DNA of 64,000 nucleotides, taken from contig NZ_BDBD01000002.1 of the NCBI RefSeq assembly GCF_001612805.1, positions 1-64,000 on the forward strand, read 5' to 3'. Every line of letters begins with the position of its first letter. Positions within the stretch are counted from its first letter, which is position 1. The notes under the pieces are model-generated. The model saw only the letters and a program-made list of their open reading frames with translations, had not been told where the DNA came from and searched no databases. Positions 15,977 to 24,237 of the stretch are shown here, one piece after another. A program made the translations under genes and the position numbers. Source of the DNA: Nocardia coubleae NBRC 108252 (GTDB taxonomy: Bacteria; Actinomycetota; Actinomycetes; Mycobacteriales; Mycobacteriaceae).

Positions 15977-17602
15977 TCACGCCTCGAGAACGTCGAAACC
16001 TTTGTAGCCCGCGGCCGCCACCTCGGCGATGATCTGCCCGTAGACGCCGAATCCACCGACGAACGGCATGAACACCCTCGGCTTGCCCTCGATATTGGCG
16101 CCCAGGTACCACGAATTCGCTTCGAGCATCAGGGTTCCCGCTGCCCGGTCGGCGCATTCCCGCACCCAGGCCGCGACCGCGTCGGGCCGGGCTTCGAGCG
16201 CCACCGCGCCGCGGTCGTCGAGGAACCCGATCGCCTCGGCCACCCAGTCGACGTGCAGTTCCGAGTGCAGCACCATGTTCGCCAGCACCGAGGGACTGCC
16301 CGGTCCGGTGAGGTTGAACAGGTTCGGAAAGCCTGGGATACCCAGTCCGAGATAGGTTTTCGGGCCGTCCGCCCAGGTCTCGTTGAGGGTGACGCCGCCC
16401 CGGCCGACGATGTTCATCCGCGAGACCGACCCGGTCATCGCGTCGAATCCGGTGGCGAGCACGAGGGTGTCGAGACGGTAGTGCGTCTCGGTGGTGTGCA
16501 CACCGTCGGCATCGATGGCGGTGATCGGGGTGGCGCGCAGGTCGACGAGCTCGACATTGTCGCGGTTGAAGGTCTGGTAGTAGTTCGTGTCGGTGCAGAT
16601 CCGTTTGGTGCCGATCGGATGATCGCGTGGGATCAGGATGTCGGCCACGCGCGGGTCGTCGATCACCGCGCGCACCTTCTCCTCCCAGAACAGCCGCGCG
16701 GTGTCGTTGGCCTCGCGGGTGAGGAGCTGATCGGGGAAGGTCTTGGAGAACAACACCCCACCCAGCTCCCACCGGCGCTGATACGCCTCGCGACGCTCCT
16801 CGTCGGTCGCCTCGACGGCGAGCTTCGGGTGTGGCTGGTGCGGCGAGCCGCCGCCACTGGCCATCGACAGCCGCCTGCGCTCGGCGTAGTTCGCCTTCTG
16901 CGCCTGCCGCTGCTCCTCGGTGAGCGGCGTATTGCCCGCGGGGACACTGTAATTGGGTGTGCGCTGGAAGACGTGCAGACGCGCGACCTCCTCGGCCAGG
17001 CACGGAATCGTCTGGATCCCGGACGAACCCGTGCCGATCACACCCACCCGCTGCCCGGCCAGATCGACACCGTCGTGCGGCCAGTGCGAGGTGTGCAGTA
17101 CCCGACCCGCGAAGGTGTCGAGGCCCGGGATGGCCGGGGTGTTGGCGTTCGACAGCGGGCCGGTGGCCAGCACCACGAACCGGGCCGACACCGCGCGCCC
17201 GGTGTCGGTGCCGACCTGCCAGCGCAGCGTCGGCTCGTCGAGCACGATATCGGTGACGCGGGTACCGAATTCGATGTCGCGGCGCAGGTCGAAGCGGTCG
17301 GCGACGTGTTCGAGGTAGGCCAGGATCTCGGGCTGGGTGGCGTACTTCTCGCTCCAGTTCCATTCCTGCTGCAGGTCCTCGTCGAAGGAGTACGAGTAGT
17401 CGACGCTCTCGACATCGCAGCGGGCACCGGGATAGCGGTTCCAGTACCAGACGCCGCCCACGCCGTCGGCGACCTCGAACACCCGCACGGTGAGTCCTTG
17501 CTCGCGGAACTTGTGCAGGGCGTAGAGCCCGGCGATGCCCGCGCCGACGACGACCACGTCGACCTCGGCCGGACCCTTCCCTGGTGACGATGGGGTCTTC
17601 AC
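15977..17602 (-). CDS. FAD/NADPH-dependent Baeyer-Villiger monooxygenase
   Basis: 541 residues. The FAD site is VVVVGAGIAGLYAL (about 17-30), the NADPH site GVIGTGSSGIQ (about 185), and between them lies the Baeyer-Villiger fingerprint FAGRVLHTSHWPHD. It inserts oxygen beside a ketone to give an ester or lactone. The sequence resembles cyclohexanone/steroid-type BVMOs. The GTG at 17602 gives a natural N-terminus. It is divergent from kstD, sharing a promoter region with two copies of the common operator. D-ring or side-chain ketone oxidation is a reasonable inference; the true substrate is unknown. Confidence 0.9.
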   Translation of the reverse strand: MKTPSSPGKGPAEVDVVVVGAGIAGLYALHKFREQGLTVRVFEVADGVGGVWYWNRYPGARCDVESVDYSYSFDEDLQQEWNWSEKYATQPEILAYLEHVADRFDLRRDIEFGTRVTDIVLDEPTLRWQVGTDTGRAVSARFVVLATGPLSNANTPAIPGLDTFAGRVLHTSHWPHDGVDLAGQRVGVIGTGSSGIQTIPCLAEEVARLHVFQRTPNYSVPAGNTPLTEEQRQAQKANYAERRRLSMASGGGSPHQPHPKLAVEATDEERREAYQRRWELGGVLFSKTFPDQLLTREANDTARLFWEEKVRAVIDDPRVADILIPRDHPIGTKRICTDTNYYQTFNRDNVELVDLRATPITAIDADGVHTTETHYRLDTLVLATGFDAMTGSVSRMNIVGRGGVTLNETWADGPKTYLGLGIPGFPNLFNLTGPGSPSVLANMVLHSELHVDWVAEAIGFLDDRGAVALEARPDAVAAWVRECADRAAGTLMLEANSWYLGANIEGKPRVFMPFVGGFGVYGQIIAEVAAAGYKGFDVLEA

Positions 17603-17675
17603 TGTGCCTGCCTTTCGATGGAGACCGGTTCTCCGCCGCGACGCTAGGGATCCGGTCGGCATCCGAGCAGGTGGC

Positions 17676-17729
17676 CTTCCCGCTGACCGGCACGTTCGCC
17701 GGATCGTTGTCGCCTCCCGGTGATCGGGA
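17676..17729. promoter_or_regulatory. steroid-regulon operator pair, BVMO/kstD promoter region
   Basis: CTTCCCGCTGACCGGCA (17676-17692) and CCTCCCGGTGATCGGGA (17713-17729), 37 bases centre to centre, between divergent genes. Confidence 0.65.
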
Positions 17730-17797
17730 TGACCCGCGTCACACCGGCGGACACCGGCTTACCGTCGGGACAAGTTCAGGCGGTATCAGGAGGAACA

Positions 17798-19333
17798 GTG
17801 GTGGACTGGAACGACGAGGTGGACGTGCTGGTCGCGGGCTCCGGCGGTGGCCTCGCGGGTGCGTACACCGCGGCCCGCGAGGGGCTCACCGTCGCAGTAG
17901 TCGAGGCGACCGACAAGTTCGGCGGTACGACAGCGTATTCCGGCGGCGGCGGCGTCTGGTACCCCTGCAACCCCGTCCTCGAGCGGGCGGGCACCGACGA
18001 CACCCTCGACGACGCGCTCACCTACTACCGTGCCGTCGTCGGTGACCGCACCCCCGAGGACCTGCAGCAGACCTACGTGCGACGCGGTCGCGACCTCATC
18101 GAATACCTCGAAGCCGACGAGCATTTCGCGTTCCAGATGCTGCCCTGGCCCGACTATTTCGGCAAGGCGCCCAAGGCGCGGCTCGACGGTCAGCGCCACA
18201 TCATGCCCACACCGTTGCCCGCCGCCGAGCTGGGCGACCTGCGGGAATCCCTGCGCGGTCCGCTCGACACCGACCGGCTCGGGGCACCGCTGCCCGAGCT
18301 GCTGATCGGCGGGCAGGCGCTGATCGGGCGGTTCCTGCGGGCGCTGTCGGGCTATCCGAACGTCACCTTGCACCTGTCCTCGCCGCTGGTCGAGCTGGTG
18401 ATCGAGGACGGGGTGGTGACCGGTGCGATCGTCGAACGCGACGGGCGGCGCCACGCGATCCACGCCCGCCGGGGCGTGGTGCTCGCCACGGGCGGTTTCG
18501 AGCAGAACCAGCAGTTGCGCGAGCAGTACGGTGTGCCCGGCCAGGCCCGGGACACCATGGGGCCCTGGGGAAATCAGGGACTGGCGCACCAGGCGGGGAT
18601 CGCCGCGGGCGCCGACACCGACCTGATGGATCAGGCCTGGTGGTCGCCCGGTCTGACCCATCCCGACGGGCGTTCGGCGTTCGCGCTGTGGTTCACCGGC
18701 GGCATCTTCGTCGATCGGAACGGCGAACGATTCGTCAACGAGTCCGCCCCCTACGACCGGCTCGGCCGCGAGGTGATCCGGCGGCTCGAGGCAGGCGAGA
18801 TGACGTTGCCGTTCTGGATGATCTACGACGACACCGAAGGCGAGGTGCCGCCGATCAAGGCCACCAACGTGTCCATGGTCGAGACCGAGAAATACGTCGC
18901 CGCGGGCCTGTGGCACACCGCCGACACACTGGCCGAACTGGCCGCGAAGATCGGAGTGCCCGCCGACAAGCTCGAGGCCACCGTCGAACGGTTCAACAGC
19001 ATGGTCGCCACCGGCGTCGACCCGGACTTCGGCCGCGGCGACGAGGCCTACGACCGTGCCTTCTCCAACGGCGAACCACCACTGGTTCGCATCGACAAGG
19101 GTCCGTTCCACGCGGCCGCCTTCGGCATCTCCGATCTCGGCACCAAGGGCGGCCTGCGCACCGACAGTGCCGCGCGCGTCCTCGACCGCGACGGGCAACC
19201 GATCCCCGGCCTGTACGCCGCGGGCAACACCATGGCCGCGGTGAGCGGCGAGGTGTACCCCGGCGGCGGCAACCCGATCGGTGCGTCGATGCTGTTCAGC
19301 CACCTCGCCGTCCTGGACATGCTGGGCAGTTAG
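17798..19333 (+). CDS. kstD: 3-ketosteroid-delta-1-dehydrogenase (first copy)
   Basis: 511 residues; FAD enzyme introducing the C1-C2 double bond of ring A. The FAD motif is VLVAGSGGGLAGAYTA at the N-terminus. KstD active-site residues can be placed: Tyr in PWPDYFGK, Tyr in NESAPYD, and the Tyr/Gly pair in VYPGGGNPIGASMLF near the end. ISDLGTKGGLRTD precedes the last motif as in other KstDs. AGGAGG lies 4 bases before the GTG at 17798 and 7 bases before a second GTG at 17801; either could start it. It overlaps tail to tail with the next gene. A second kstD at 21489 is clearly diverged, suggesting different steroid preferences. Confidence 0.88.
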   Translation: MVDWNDEVDVLVAGSGGGLAGAYTAAREGLTVAVVEATDKFGGTTAYSGGGGVWYPCNPVLERAGTDDTLDDALTYYRAVVGDRTPEDLQQTYVRRGRDLIEYLEADEHFAFQMLPWPDYFGKAPKARLDGQRHIMPTPLPAAELGDLRESLRGPLDTDRLGAPLPELLIGGQALIGRFLRALSGYPNVTLHLSSPLVELVIEDGVVTGAIVERDGRRHAIHARRGVVLATGGFEQNQQLREQYGVPGQARDTMGPWGNQGLAHQAGIAAGADTDLMDQAWWSPGLTHPDGRSAFALWFTGGIFVDRNGERFVNESAPYDRLGREVIRRLEAGEMTLPFWMIYDDTEGEVPPIKATNVSMVETEKYVAAGLWHTADTLAELAAKIGVPADKLEATVERFNSMVATGVDPDFGRGDEAYDRAFSNGEPPLVRIDKGPFHAAAFGISDLGTKGGLRTDSAARVLDRDGQPIPGLYAAGNTMAAVSGEVYPGGGNPIGASMLFSHLAVLDMLGS

Positions 19334-20340
19334 GACCCGGTCTCCTCGAAGGTGGCGCCACTGTGCGCCATCCGTTCGAGGGCGTAGGCGGGGTCGATCA
19401 GCGCCTCGGGCAGGTGGACACCCGGTGGCACGGCCGCACCGCGGAGCCCGAGCAACCGTTCGACCCCGAGTGCGATCCCGAGCGCGGTCAGCGGACGCTG
19501 CCCGTCCGGATGCGCGAGTGTGCGACGCACTCGCGCAGCGGCGCCCGAGAAGTCGGTTCCCTCGACGTCGATGACGACCTCGAGGGAAGCTCCCGCGCCG
19601 CGCCGTCGGCCCGCGGACTCGCCGACCGCCAGGTCGAACCGGACGTTCGGCGCGCCCGTGGCCATCGCGAGACTCGGCACGTCCAGAATCGGAATGCTCT
19701 GCCCGGCGAGCACCACCCCGTCACCGACCCGTACGTCGGCTCGGGCGTCGTCGCCGCTCACCCAGGTGAACACGCCGTCGCGGCGGATCAGTCCCGCGGT
19801 GGTGACTGCCGACCAGCGCTCCAGATCCGCGATGCCCGCCGGTCCCCCGATATCGGAATCATCCAGTGCCGCGGCGATTCCGATGCGTTCGACCCGATCG
19901 AACTCCGCCGCGACAGCGAGGGTGGCGAGCACGACGATCCCGGCGAGATAGTGACTGGCCAGCAGGATCGGCGCCGCACTCGCCCGCCCACTGCCCGCCA
20001 CGACCTCGGGAGCGATGTCGAGCAGACCGCTGGACAGGCTCAGATACGGCACGCCGTGGCGCGCGGCGAAGCCGAGCCCGTGCAGATGGTCGTCCCACAG
20101 GGCCGCGACCACCGCGGAATACGCGGCGTCGGCGGGCAGACCGAGGTCGGCGCGAGTGATGTCGATGGTGACCGCGTTCGCGCCACCGAGGCTCTCGGCG
20201 ACCCGCCGCGCGCGTTCGATGTCACGGCCCGCGATCGTGAGTGCGAGTTCCGGATACCACCGGCGCAGCAGCGTCGCCGTCCCCGCGCCCGCCTGCCCCG
20301 AGCCGCCCATGATCAGTACCGATGTCGCCTGTCGCGTCAT
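19330..20340 (-). CDS. saccharopine dehydrogenase-like NAD(P)-binding protein
   Basis: 336 residues. An N-terminal Rossmann motif SVLIMGGSGQAGAGTATLL (about 7-25) is followed by LTIAGRDIERARRVAESLGG, typical of saccharopine dehydrogenase-like or trans-acting enoyl reductase relatives. The middle is variable and the end (ALIDPAYALERMAHSGATFEE) helical. The substrate is unknown. It is divergent from a TetR gene with a clear double operator between them, so its expression is probably de-repressed by a specific ligand. The stop overlaps the kstD stop by 4 bases. Confidence 0.65.
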   Translation of the reverse strand: MTRQATSVLIMGGSGQAGAGTATLLRRWYPELALTIAGRDIERARRVAESLGGANAVTIDITRADLGLPADAAYSAVVAALWDDHLHGLGFAARHGVPYLSLSSGLLDIAPEVVAGSGRASAAPILLASHYLAGIVVLATLAVAAEFDRVERIGIAAALDDSDIGGPAGIADLERWSAVTTAGLIRRDGVFTWVSGDDARADVRVGDGVVLAGQSIPILDVPSLAMATGAPNVRFDLAVGESAGRRRGAGASLEVVIDVEGTDFSGAAARVRRTLAHPDGQRPLTALGIALGVERLLGLRGAAVPPGVHLPEALIDPAYALERMAHSGATFEETGS

Positions 20341-20361
20341 GTCTTCTCCTTCGTCCAAGCA

Positions 20362-20392
20362 AGCTACATTTTGTAACTTACACTTTGTAGCT
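20362..20392. promoter_or_regulatory. tandem TetR operators
   Basis: Two palindromes TACA-N3-TGTA (20365-20375 and 20379-20389), 14 bases centre to centre, lie inside a larger inverted repeat AGCTACA (20362-20368) ... TGTAGCT (20386-20392). They sit between the dehydrogenase start (20340) and the tetR ATG (20422). This is the layout of an autoregulated TetR site bound by two dimers. Confidence 0.8.
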
Positions 20393-20421
20393 AAACTGGG
20401 GCGACAACGCAAGGGAGGAAG

Positions 20422-21012
20422 ATGCCGACCACGTCGACGCGCCTGTCCAGACCCGCCAGGCACGAACAATTGATCGAGACCGCGCTGGCGATCGTGCGCG
20501 CCGAGGGCGCCGACGCACTGACCCTGCTCAGCCTCGCCGAGGCCGCGGGGGTGAGCCGGCCGATCGTGTACGACCACTTCGGCACCCGTCCCGGACTGCT
20601 GCTCGAGCTGTATCGACGGCTCGACGAACGCCATCGGACCGCCACCGCCACCGCGCTGGCGAGTGCCGCTCCCACCCCGGCCGGGGTCGCGCGCGTACTG
20701 AGCGGCGCGTACTTCGCGTGCGCCACCGACATGCCCGAATTCAGCGCGGTCTCCGCCGCGCTCAAGGGGAATCGGGACATGGAGACGATCCAGCGGGACC
20801 TGCTCGATGCCTATCTCACGGTGATGACGGACGCGCTGATCCCGCACAGCGACCTCGCGGCCGACGCTCTTCGACTGCGGTGCGTCGGCATTCTCGGTGC
20901 GGCCGAAACGATCGCCGAGGAGCTGAACGCGCGGCGCTGCTCCCTCGATGCCGCGATCGGAGCCCTCACCGATCTGATCGTCGGCAGCATCGCGACGGGC
21001 GTCGCGACCTAG
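20422..21012 (+). CDS. TetR/AcrR family transcriptional regulator
   Basis: 196 residues. The N-terminal helix-turn-helix runs RHEQLIETALAIVRAEGADAL to AEAAGVSRPIVYDHFGTRPGLL (about 13-60), the standard TetR pattern. The C-terminal ligand domain is helical and unassigned. GGAGG precedes the ATG at 20422. It very likely represses itself and the divergent dehydrogenase through the double operator at 20362-20392. Confidence 0.9.
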   Translation: MPTTSTRLSRPARHEQLIETALAIVRAEGADALTLLSLAEAAGVSRPIVYDHFGTRPGLLLELYRRLDERHRTATATALASAAPTPAGVARVLSGAYFACATDMPEFSAVSAALKGNRDMETIQRDLLDAYLTVMTDALIPHSDLAADALRLRCVGILGAAETIAEELNARRCSLDAAIGALTDLIVGSIATGVAT

Positions 21013-21013
21013 A

Positions 21014-21030
21014 TCTCCCGCTGGCTGGGA
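21014..21030. promoter_or_regulatory. steroid-regulon operator before the isomerase-kstD operon
   Basis: TCTCCCGCTGGCTGGGA, directly after the tetR stop and 75 bases before the isomerase ATG. It is a single copy here. Confidence 0.55.
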
Positions 21031-21105
21031 ATCCGCCGCCCACCCGCCCACCTGGCGTGATTGCGTTCATCGACCACTCCATCACCCATCTCCAGGAGCG
21101 ACACG

Positions 21106-21477
21106 ATGACATCAGCGGACCACATTCGAGACACGGTGCGGCGGTATGTGGAGACCGTCGGCACCGGGACGGCCGCCGACGTCGTCGCGCTCTACCGCGA
21201 GGACGCCACCGTGGAGGACCCGGTCGGCAGCGAGGTGCGAGTCGGTCACGCCGCGATCACCGAGTTCTACGCCGCCATCGAGTCCCTCGACACGTCGACG
21301 GAACTGCTGAGCATCCGGGTCGCGGGCAACAGCGCCGCGTTCAACTTCCGGGTGGTCACCCGCTTCGGCGAGCAGACGTTCACGCTCGAACCGATCGATG
21401 TGATGACCTTCGACGAGGACGGGCGCATCACCAGCATGCGGGCGTTCTGGTCGCAGGACGACATGGTAGTGAGCTGA
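21106..21477 (+). CDS. ksi: steroid delta-5-isomerase (ketosteroid isomerase)
   Basis: 123 residues, the size of bacterial ketosteroid isomerases, which move the 5,6 double bond of 3-keto-delta-5 steroids to 4,5. The match to the Comamonas enzyme is close, not just by fold: VRRYVETV carries the catalytic Tyr, ATVEDPVGSE the general-base Asp, and EPIDVMTF the Asp paired with the Tyr; ITSMRAFW ends the domain. The ATG at 21106 follows AGGAGCG. It is first in an operon with kstD, a small Cys protein, an SDR and hsaD. It would feed KstD directly. Confidence 0.88.
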   Translation: MTSADHIRDTVRRYVETVGTGTAADVVALYREDATVEDPVGSEVRVGHAAITEFYAAIESLDTSTELLSIRVAGNSAAFNFRVVTRFGEQTFTLEPIDVMTFDEDGRITSMRAFWSQDDMVVS

Positions 21478-21488
21478 GGAGCCCGAGA

Positions 21489-23150
21489 ATGACTGCGAAC
21501 CAGCAACAGTGGGATCACGAGGTCGGCTTCCTCGTTGTCGGCAGCGGTGCGGGTGGGCTCACGGGCGCGCTCGCCGCGGCCGACCGCGGCCTCGACACGC
21601 TCGTCATCGAGAAGGCCGCCTACTACGGCGGCAGCACGGCTCTCTCGGGTGGCGGTATCTGGGTACCGAACAATCCGACCCTGCTGCGGGAGGGTCTGCG
21701 TGACGATCGCGCCGACGTGCGCGCCTATCTCGACGCGGTGGTCGGCGACCGCGTGCCGACCGCCAATCTCGACCGTTTCATCGACGAGGGCCCGCGCATG
21801 CTGGAGTTCCTCGAGGCCAGCCCGCACCTGCGATTCCAGTGGTGCACAGGCTATTCCGACTACCACCCCGAGGCGCCGGGTGGTCGCCCGGCGGGCCGGT
21901 CGATCGAACCGCTGCCCGTCGATCTCAAGCAGCTCGGCCCCGACGAGGATCTGCTGCGCCCGGCCGCCCTCGCCACCCCGCCGGGTCTGTTCATCACCTC
22001 CAAGGACTTCGTCCAGCTCAATATGGTGACCCGCACCTGGAAGGCGCGCTGGACCGCGCTGCTCACCGGGTTGCGCGCGATCAAGGCCATCGTGCTGCGC
22101 AGGCACATGGACACACTCGGCCGCGCACTGATCGCCCGGCTACGCCTTGCCCTGCGAGACGCTGGGGTGCCGCTGTGGCTGAACACCCCACTGCGGTCGC
22201 TGATCACCGACGACACCGGCGCGGTGATCGGTGTGGTCGCCGAGCGCGGCGGCCGCGAGATCCGCATCCGCGCCCGCGACGGTGTCCTGCTGGCCACCGG
22301 CGGGTTCGAGTACAACCAGGCCATGCGCAAGCAGTACCTGCCCGACGGTGGCCGCGACAATTTCAGCGCGGCCTCGGCGGACAACACCGGCGACGGCATC
22401 GTGGCCGGTGAAAAAGTCGGCGCCGCAGTGGATCTGATGGACGACGCCTGGTGGATGCCGTCGTTCCAGCGCCCGGAGGGTGTCAACCAGGTGCTGGTGT
22501 CGGAGCGGTCGATCCCGTGCTCGATCATCGTCGACAGCTCGGGTACCCGCTTCACCAACGAGGCCGCGCCCTATGTCACCTTCGTGCACGCCCAGCTGGC
22601 CGGATCGCACGACCCGGCCTGGCTGATCTTCGACGCGAAAGCCAAGAGCCGCTACCCGATCGGCGGCATCGTGCCGGGCCAGAAGTTCCCGGCGTCCTGG
22701 CTCGAGAGCGGCCTCGTGCGCACCGGCGCGACGGTCGACGAGCTGGCGACGGCCATCGGTGTGCCCGCCCTCGGCTTGCGCGAGACCGTCGAGCGGTTCA
22801 ACGGGTTCGCCCGCAATGGCCACGACGACGACTTCGGGCGCGGTGACAGCGCGTACGACAACTACTACGGCGACCCGACCCTGCCCCAGCCGACCCTCGA
22901 CCCGCTCGACCGTGGGCCGTACTACGCGCTGCGGATTCGCATCGGTGATCTCGGCACCAAAGGCGGGCTGGTCTACAACGAGAACGCCCAGGTGCTGCGC
23001 GCCGACGGTTCCGTCATCGACGGGCTCTACGCGGCGGGCAACACCTCGGCCGCGGTGATGGGCAACGACTACGCGGGCGCGGGCGCGACCATCGGTCCGG
23101 CCATGGTGTTCGGGTATGTCGCCGCCGACCACGCCGCGGCCGCGCGCTGA
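21489..23150 (+). CDS. kstD: 3-ketosteroid-delta-1-dehydrogenase (second copy)
   Basis: 553 residues. The FAD motif is FLVVGSGAGGLTGALAA, with GGSTALSGGGIWVPNNP next. The catalytic set is clear: Tyr in GYSDYHPE, Tyr in NEAAPYV, and Tyr/Gly in NDYAGAGATIGPAMVFGY, the classic KstD C-terminus. It is about 40 residues longer than the copy at 17798 through an insertion in the substrate-domain half and is the more typical KstD. It starts 11 bases after the isomerase, whose product it can use. Confidence 0.93.
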   Translation: MTANQQQWDHEVGFLVVGSGAGGLTGALAAADRGLDTLVIEKAAYYGGSTALSGGGIWVPNNPTLLREGLRDDRADVRAYLDAVVGDRVPTANLDRFIDEGPRMLEFLEASPHLRFQWCTGYSDYHPEAPGGRPAGRSIEPLPVDLKQLGPDEDLLRPAALATPPGLFITSKDFVQLNMVTRTWKARWTALLTGLRAIKAIVLRRHMDTLGRALIARLRLALRDAGVPLWLNTPLRSLITDDTGAVIGVVAERGGREIRIRARDGVLLATGGFEYNQAMRKQYLPDGGRDNFSAASADNTGDGIVAGEKVGAAVDLMDDAWWMPSFQRPEGVNQVLVSERSIPCSIIVDSSGTRFTNEAAPYVTFVHAQLAGSHDPAWLIFDAKAKSRYPIGGIVPGQKFPASWLESGLVRTGATVDELATAIGVPALGLRETVERFNGFARNGHDDDFGRGDSAYDNYYGDPTLPQPTLDPLDRGPYYALRIRIGDLGTKGGLVYNENAQVLRADGSVIDGLYAAGNTSAAVMGNDYAGAGATIGPAMVFGYVAADHAAAAR

Positions 23151-23164
23151 CCCGGGGAAAGATC

Positions 23165-23422
23165 ATGCAACCCATCCAGTGCGCCACCTGCGGAAACCGG
23201 GTGCTCGCCGAGAAGTTCAGCCCGAGTCACACCAGCGTGCAGTGGCTCGACGACGCCGAGTCCGCCTGCCCGGAGTTCGCCCGCCGGGCGGCCCTCGGCG
23301 AGCCGAGCAGCTGGATCCCCACCTGCCCGGCCCTGCGCGATTCCATCGAACGAGCTGTCGCCGCAGGCGAATTGGCGACCGATCAGCTCCGCAACGAACC
23401 GGTCCCCGGCCGCCTCGGCTGA
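23165..23422 (+). CDS. small cysteine-containing protein of the kstD operon
   Basis: 85 residues with a zinc-ribbon-like CATCGNRV at the N-terminus and two further Cys (SACPEF, TCPAL), which could complete a metal site. GGGGAAAG precedes the ATG. It lies 14 bases after kstD and 23 bases before the SDR, clearly co-transcribed. I do not recognise a characterised family. An electron-transfer or assembly role for KstD is possible because its position is within the redox operon. Confidence 0.65.
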   Translation: MQPIQCATCGNRVLAEKFSPSHTSVQWLDDAESACPEFARRAALGEPSSWIPTCPALRDSIERAVAAGELATDQLRNEPVPGRLG

Positions 23423-23445
23423 GGCGACAGAACCAGGAGAACATC

Positions 23446-24237
23446 ATGCACAGACTCGACGGTCATCGGACGCTGGTCACCGGCGCCGGATCCGGTATCG
23501 GCCGCGCGACGGTGTTGCGCCTGCTCGACGAGGGCGCCACGGTGGTCGGCGCCGACGTGTCGGCCGACGGCCTCGCGGCCACCGCCACGCAGGCGAAGGA
23601 CCGCGGCACGGGTGAACGTTTCAGCGTCCTCACCCTCGACATCGGCAGCGAGGAATCGGTGGTCGAGGGTGTCCGGTCGGCCACCGCCACCCTGGGCGGT
23701 CTGGATTCGGTGGTGAACGCGGCGGGCATCCTGCGCGCTTCGCACACCGAGCAGACCTCCCTCGAGTTGTGGAACCAGATCATCGGGGTGAATCTCACCG
23801 GCACGTTCCTGGTGGTCCGTGAGGCACTGCCCGCGCTGCTGGCCAATCCGCGCTCGACCATCGTGAACTTCAGCTCCACCTCGGCGGCCTTCGCGCACCC
23901 GTACATGGCGGCGTACGCGGCGAGCAAAGGCGGCATCCAGTCCTTCACCCATGCCATCGCCCTCGAGTACGGCGGCAAGGGTGTGCGTGCGGTGTCGGTG
24001 GCGCCGGGCAGCATCAAGTCCGGGATCACCGATGCCACCGGTGGTTACGTGCCCGCCGATGCCGACTGGTCGCTGTTCGCCAAGCTGTCTCCCGTGTTGC
24101 CGACCTCGCTGGAGTCCGGTGGCGCCGGGATGGGCGATCCGGACGCGGTGGCGGGTGTGATCGCCATGCTGGTGTCCGAGGACGGCGCGTTCATCACCGG
24201 CACCGAGATCCGAATCGACGGGGGAACCCACGCCTGA
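23446..24237 (+). CDS. SDR family oxidoreductase
   Basis: 263 residues, classical SDR. The motif TGAGSGIGRATVLRLLDEGA binds the coenzyme, ADVS after strand 2 suggests NAD(H), NAAG is in VVNAAGIL, and Ser/Tyr/Lys are in NFSSTSAAF and YAASKGG. AGGAGA precedes the ATG. Its stop overlaps the hsaD start by one base. A hydroxysteroid dehydrogenase role (3- or 17-hydroxyl oxidation) fits the operon but is inferred. Confidence 0.85.
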   Translation: MHRLDGHRTLVTGAGSGIGRATVLRLLDEGATVVGADVSADGLAATATQAKDRGTGERFSVLTLDIGSEESVVEGVRSATATLGGLDSVVNAAGILRASHTEQTSLELWNQIIGVNLTGTFLVVREALPALLANPRSTIVNFSSTSAAFAHPYMAAYAASKGGIQSFTHAIALEYGGKGVRAVSVAPGSIKSGITDATGGYVPADADWSLFAKLSPVLPTSLESGGAGMGDPDAVAGVIAMLVSEDGAFITGTEIRIDGGTHA

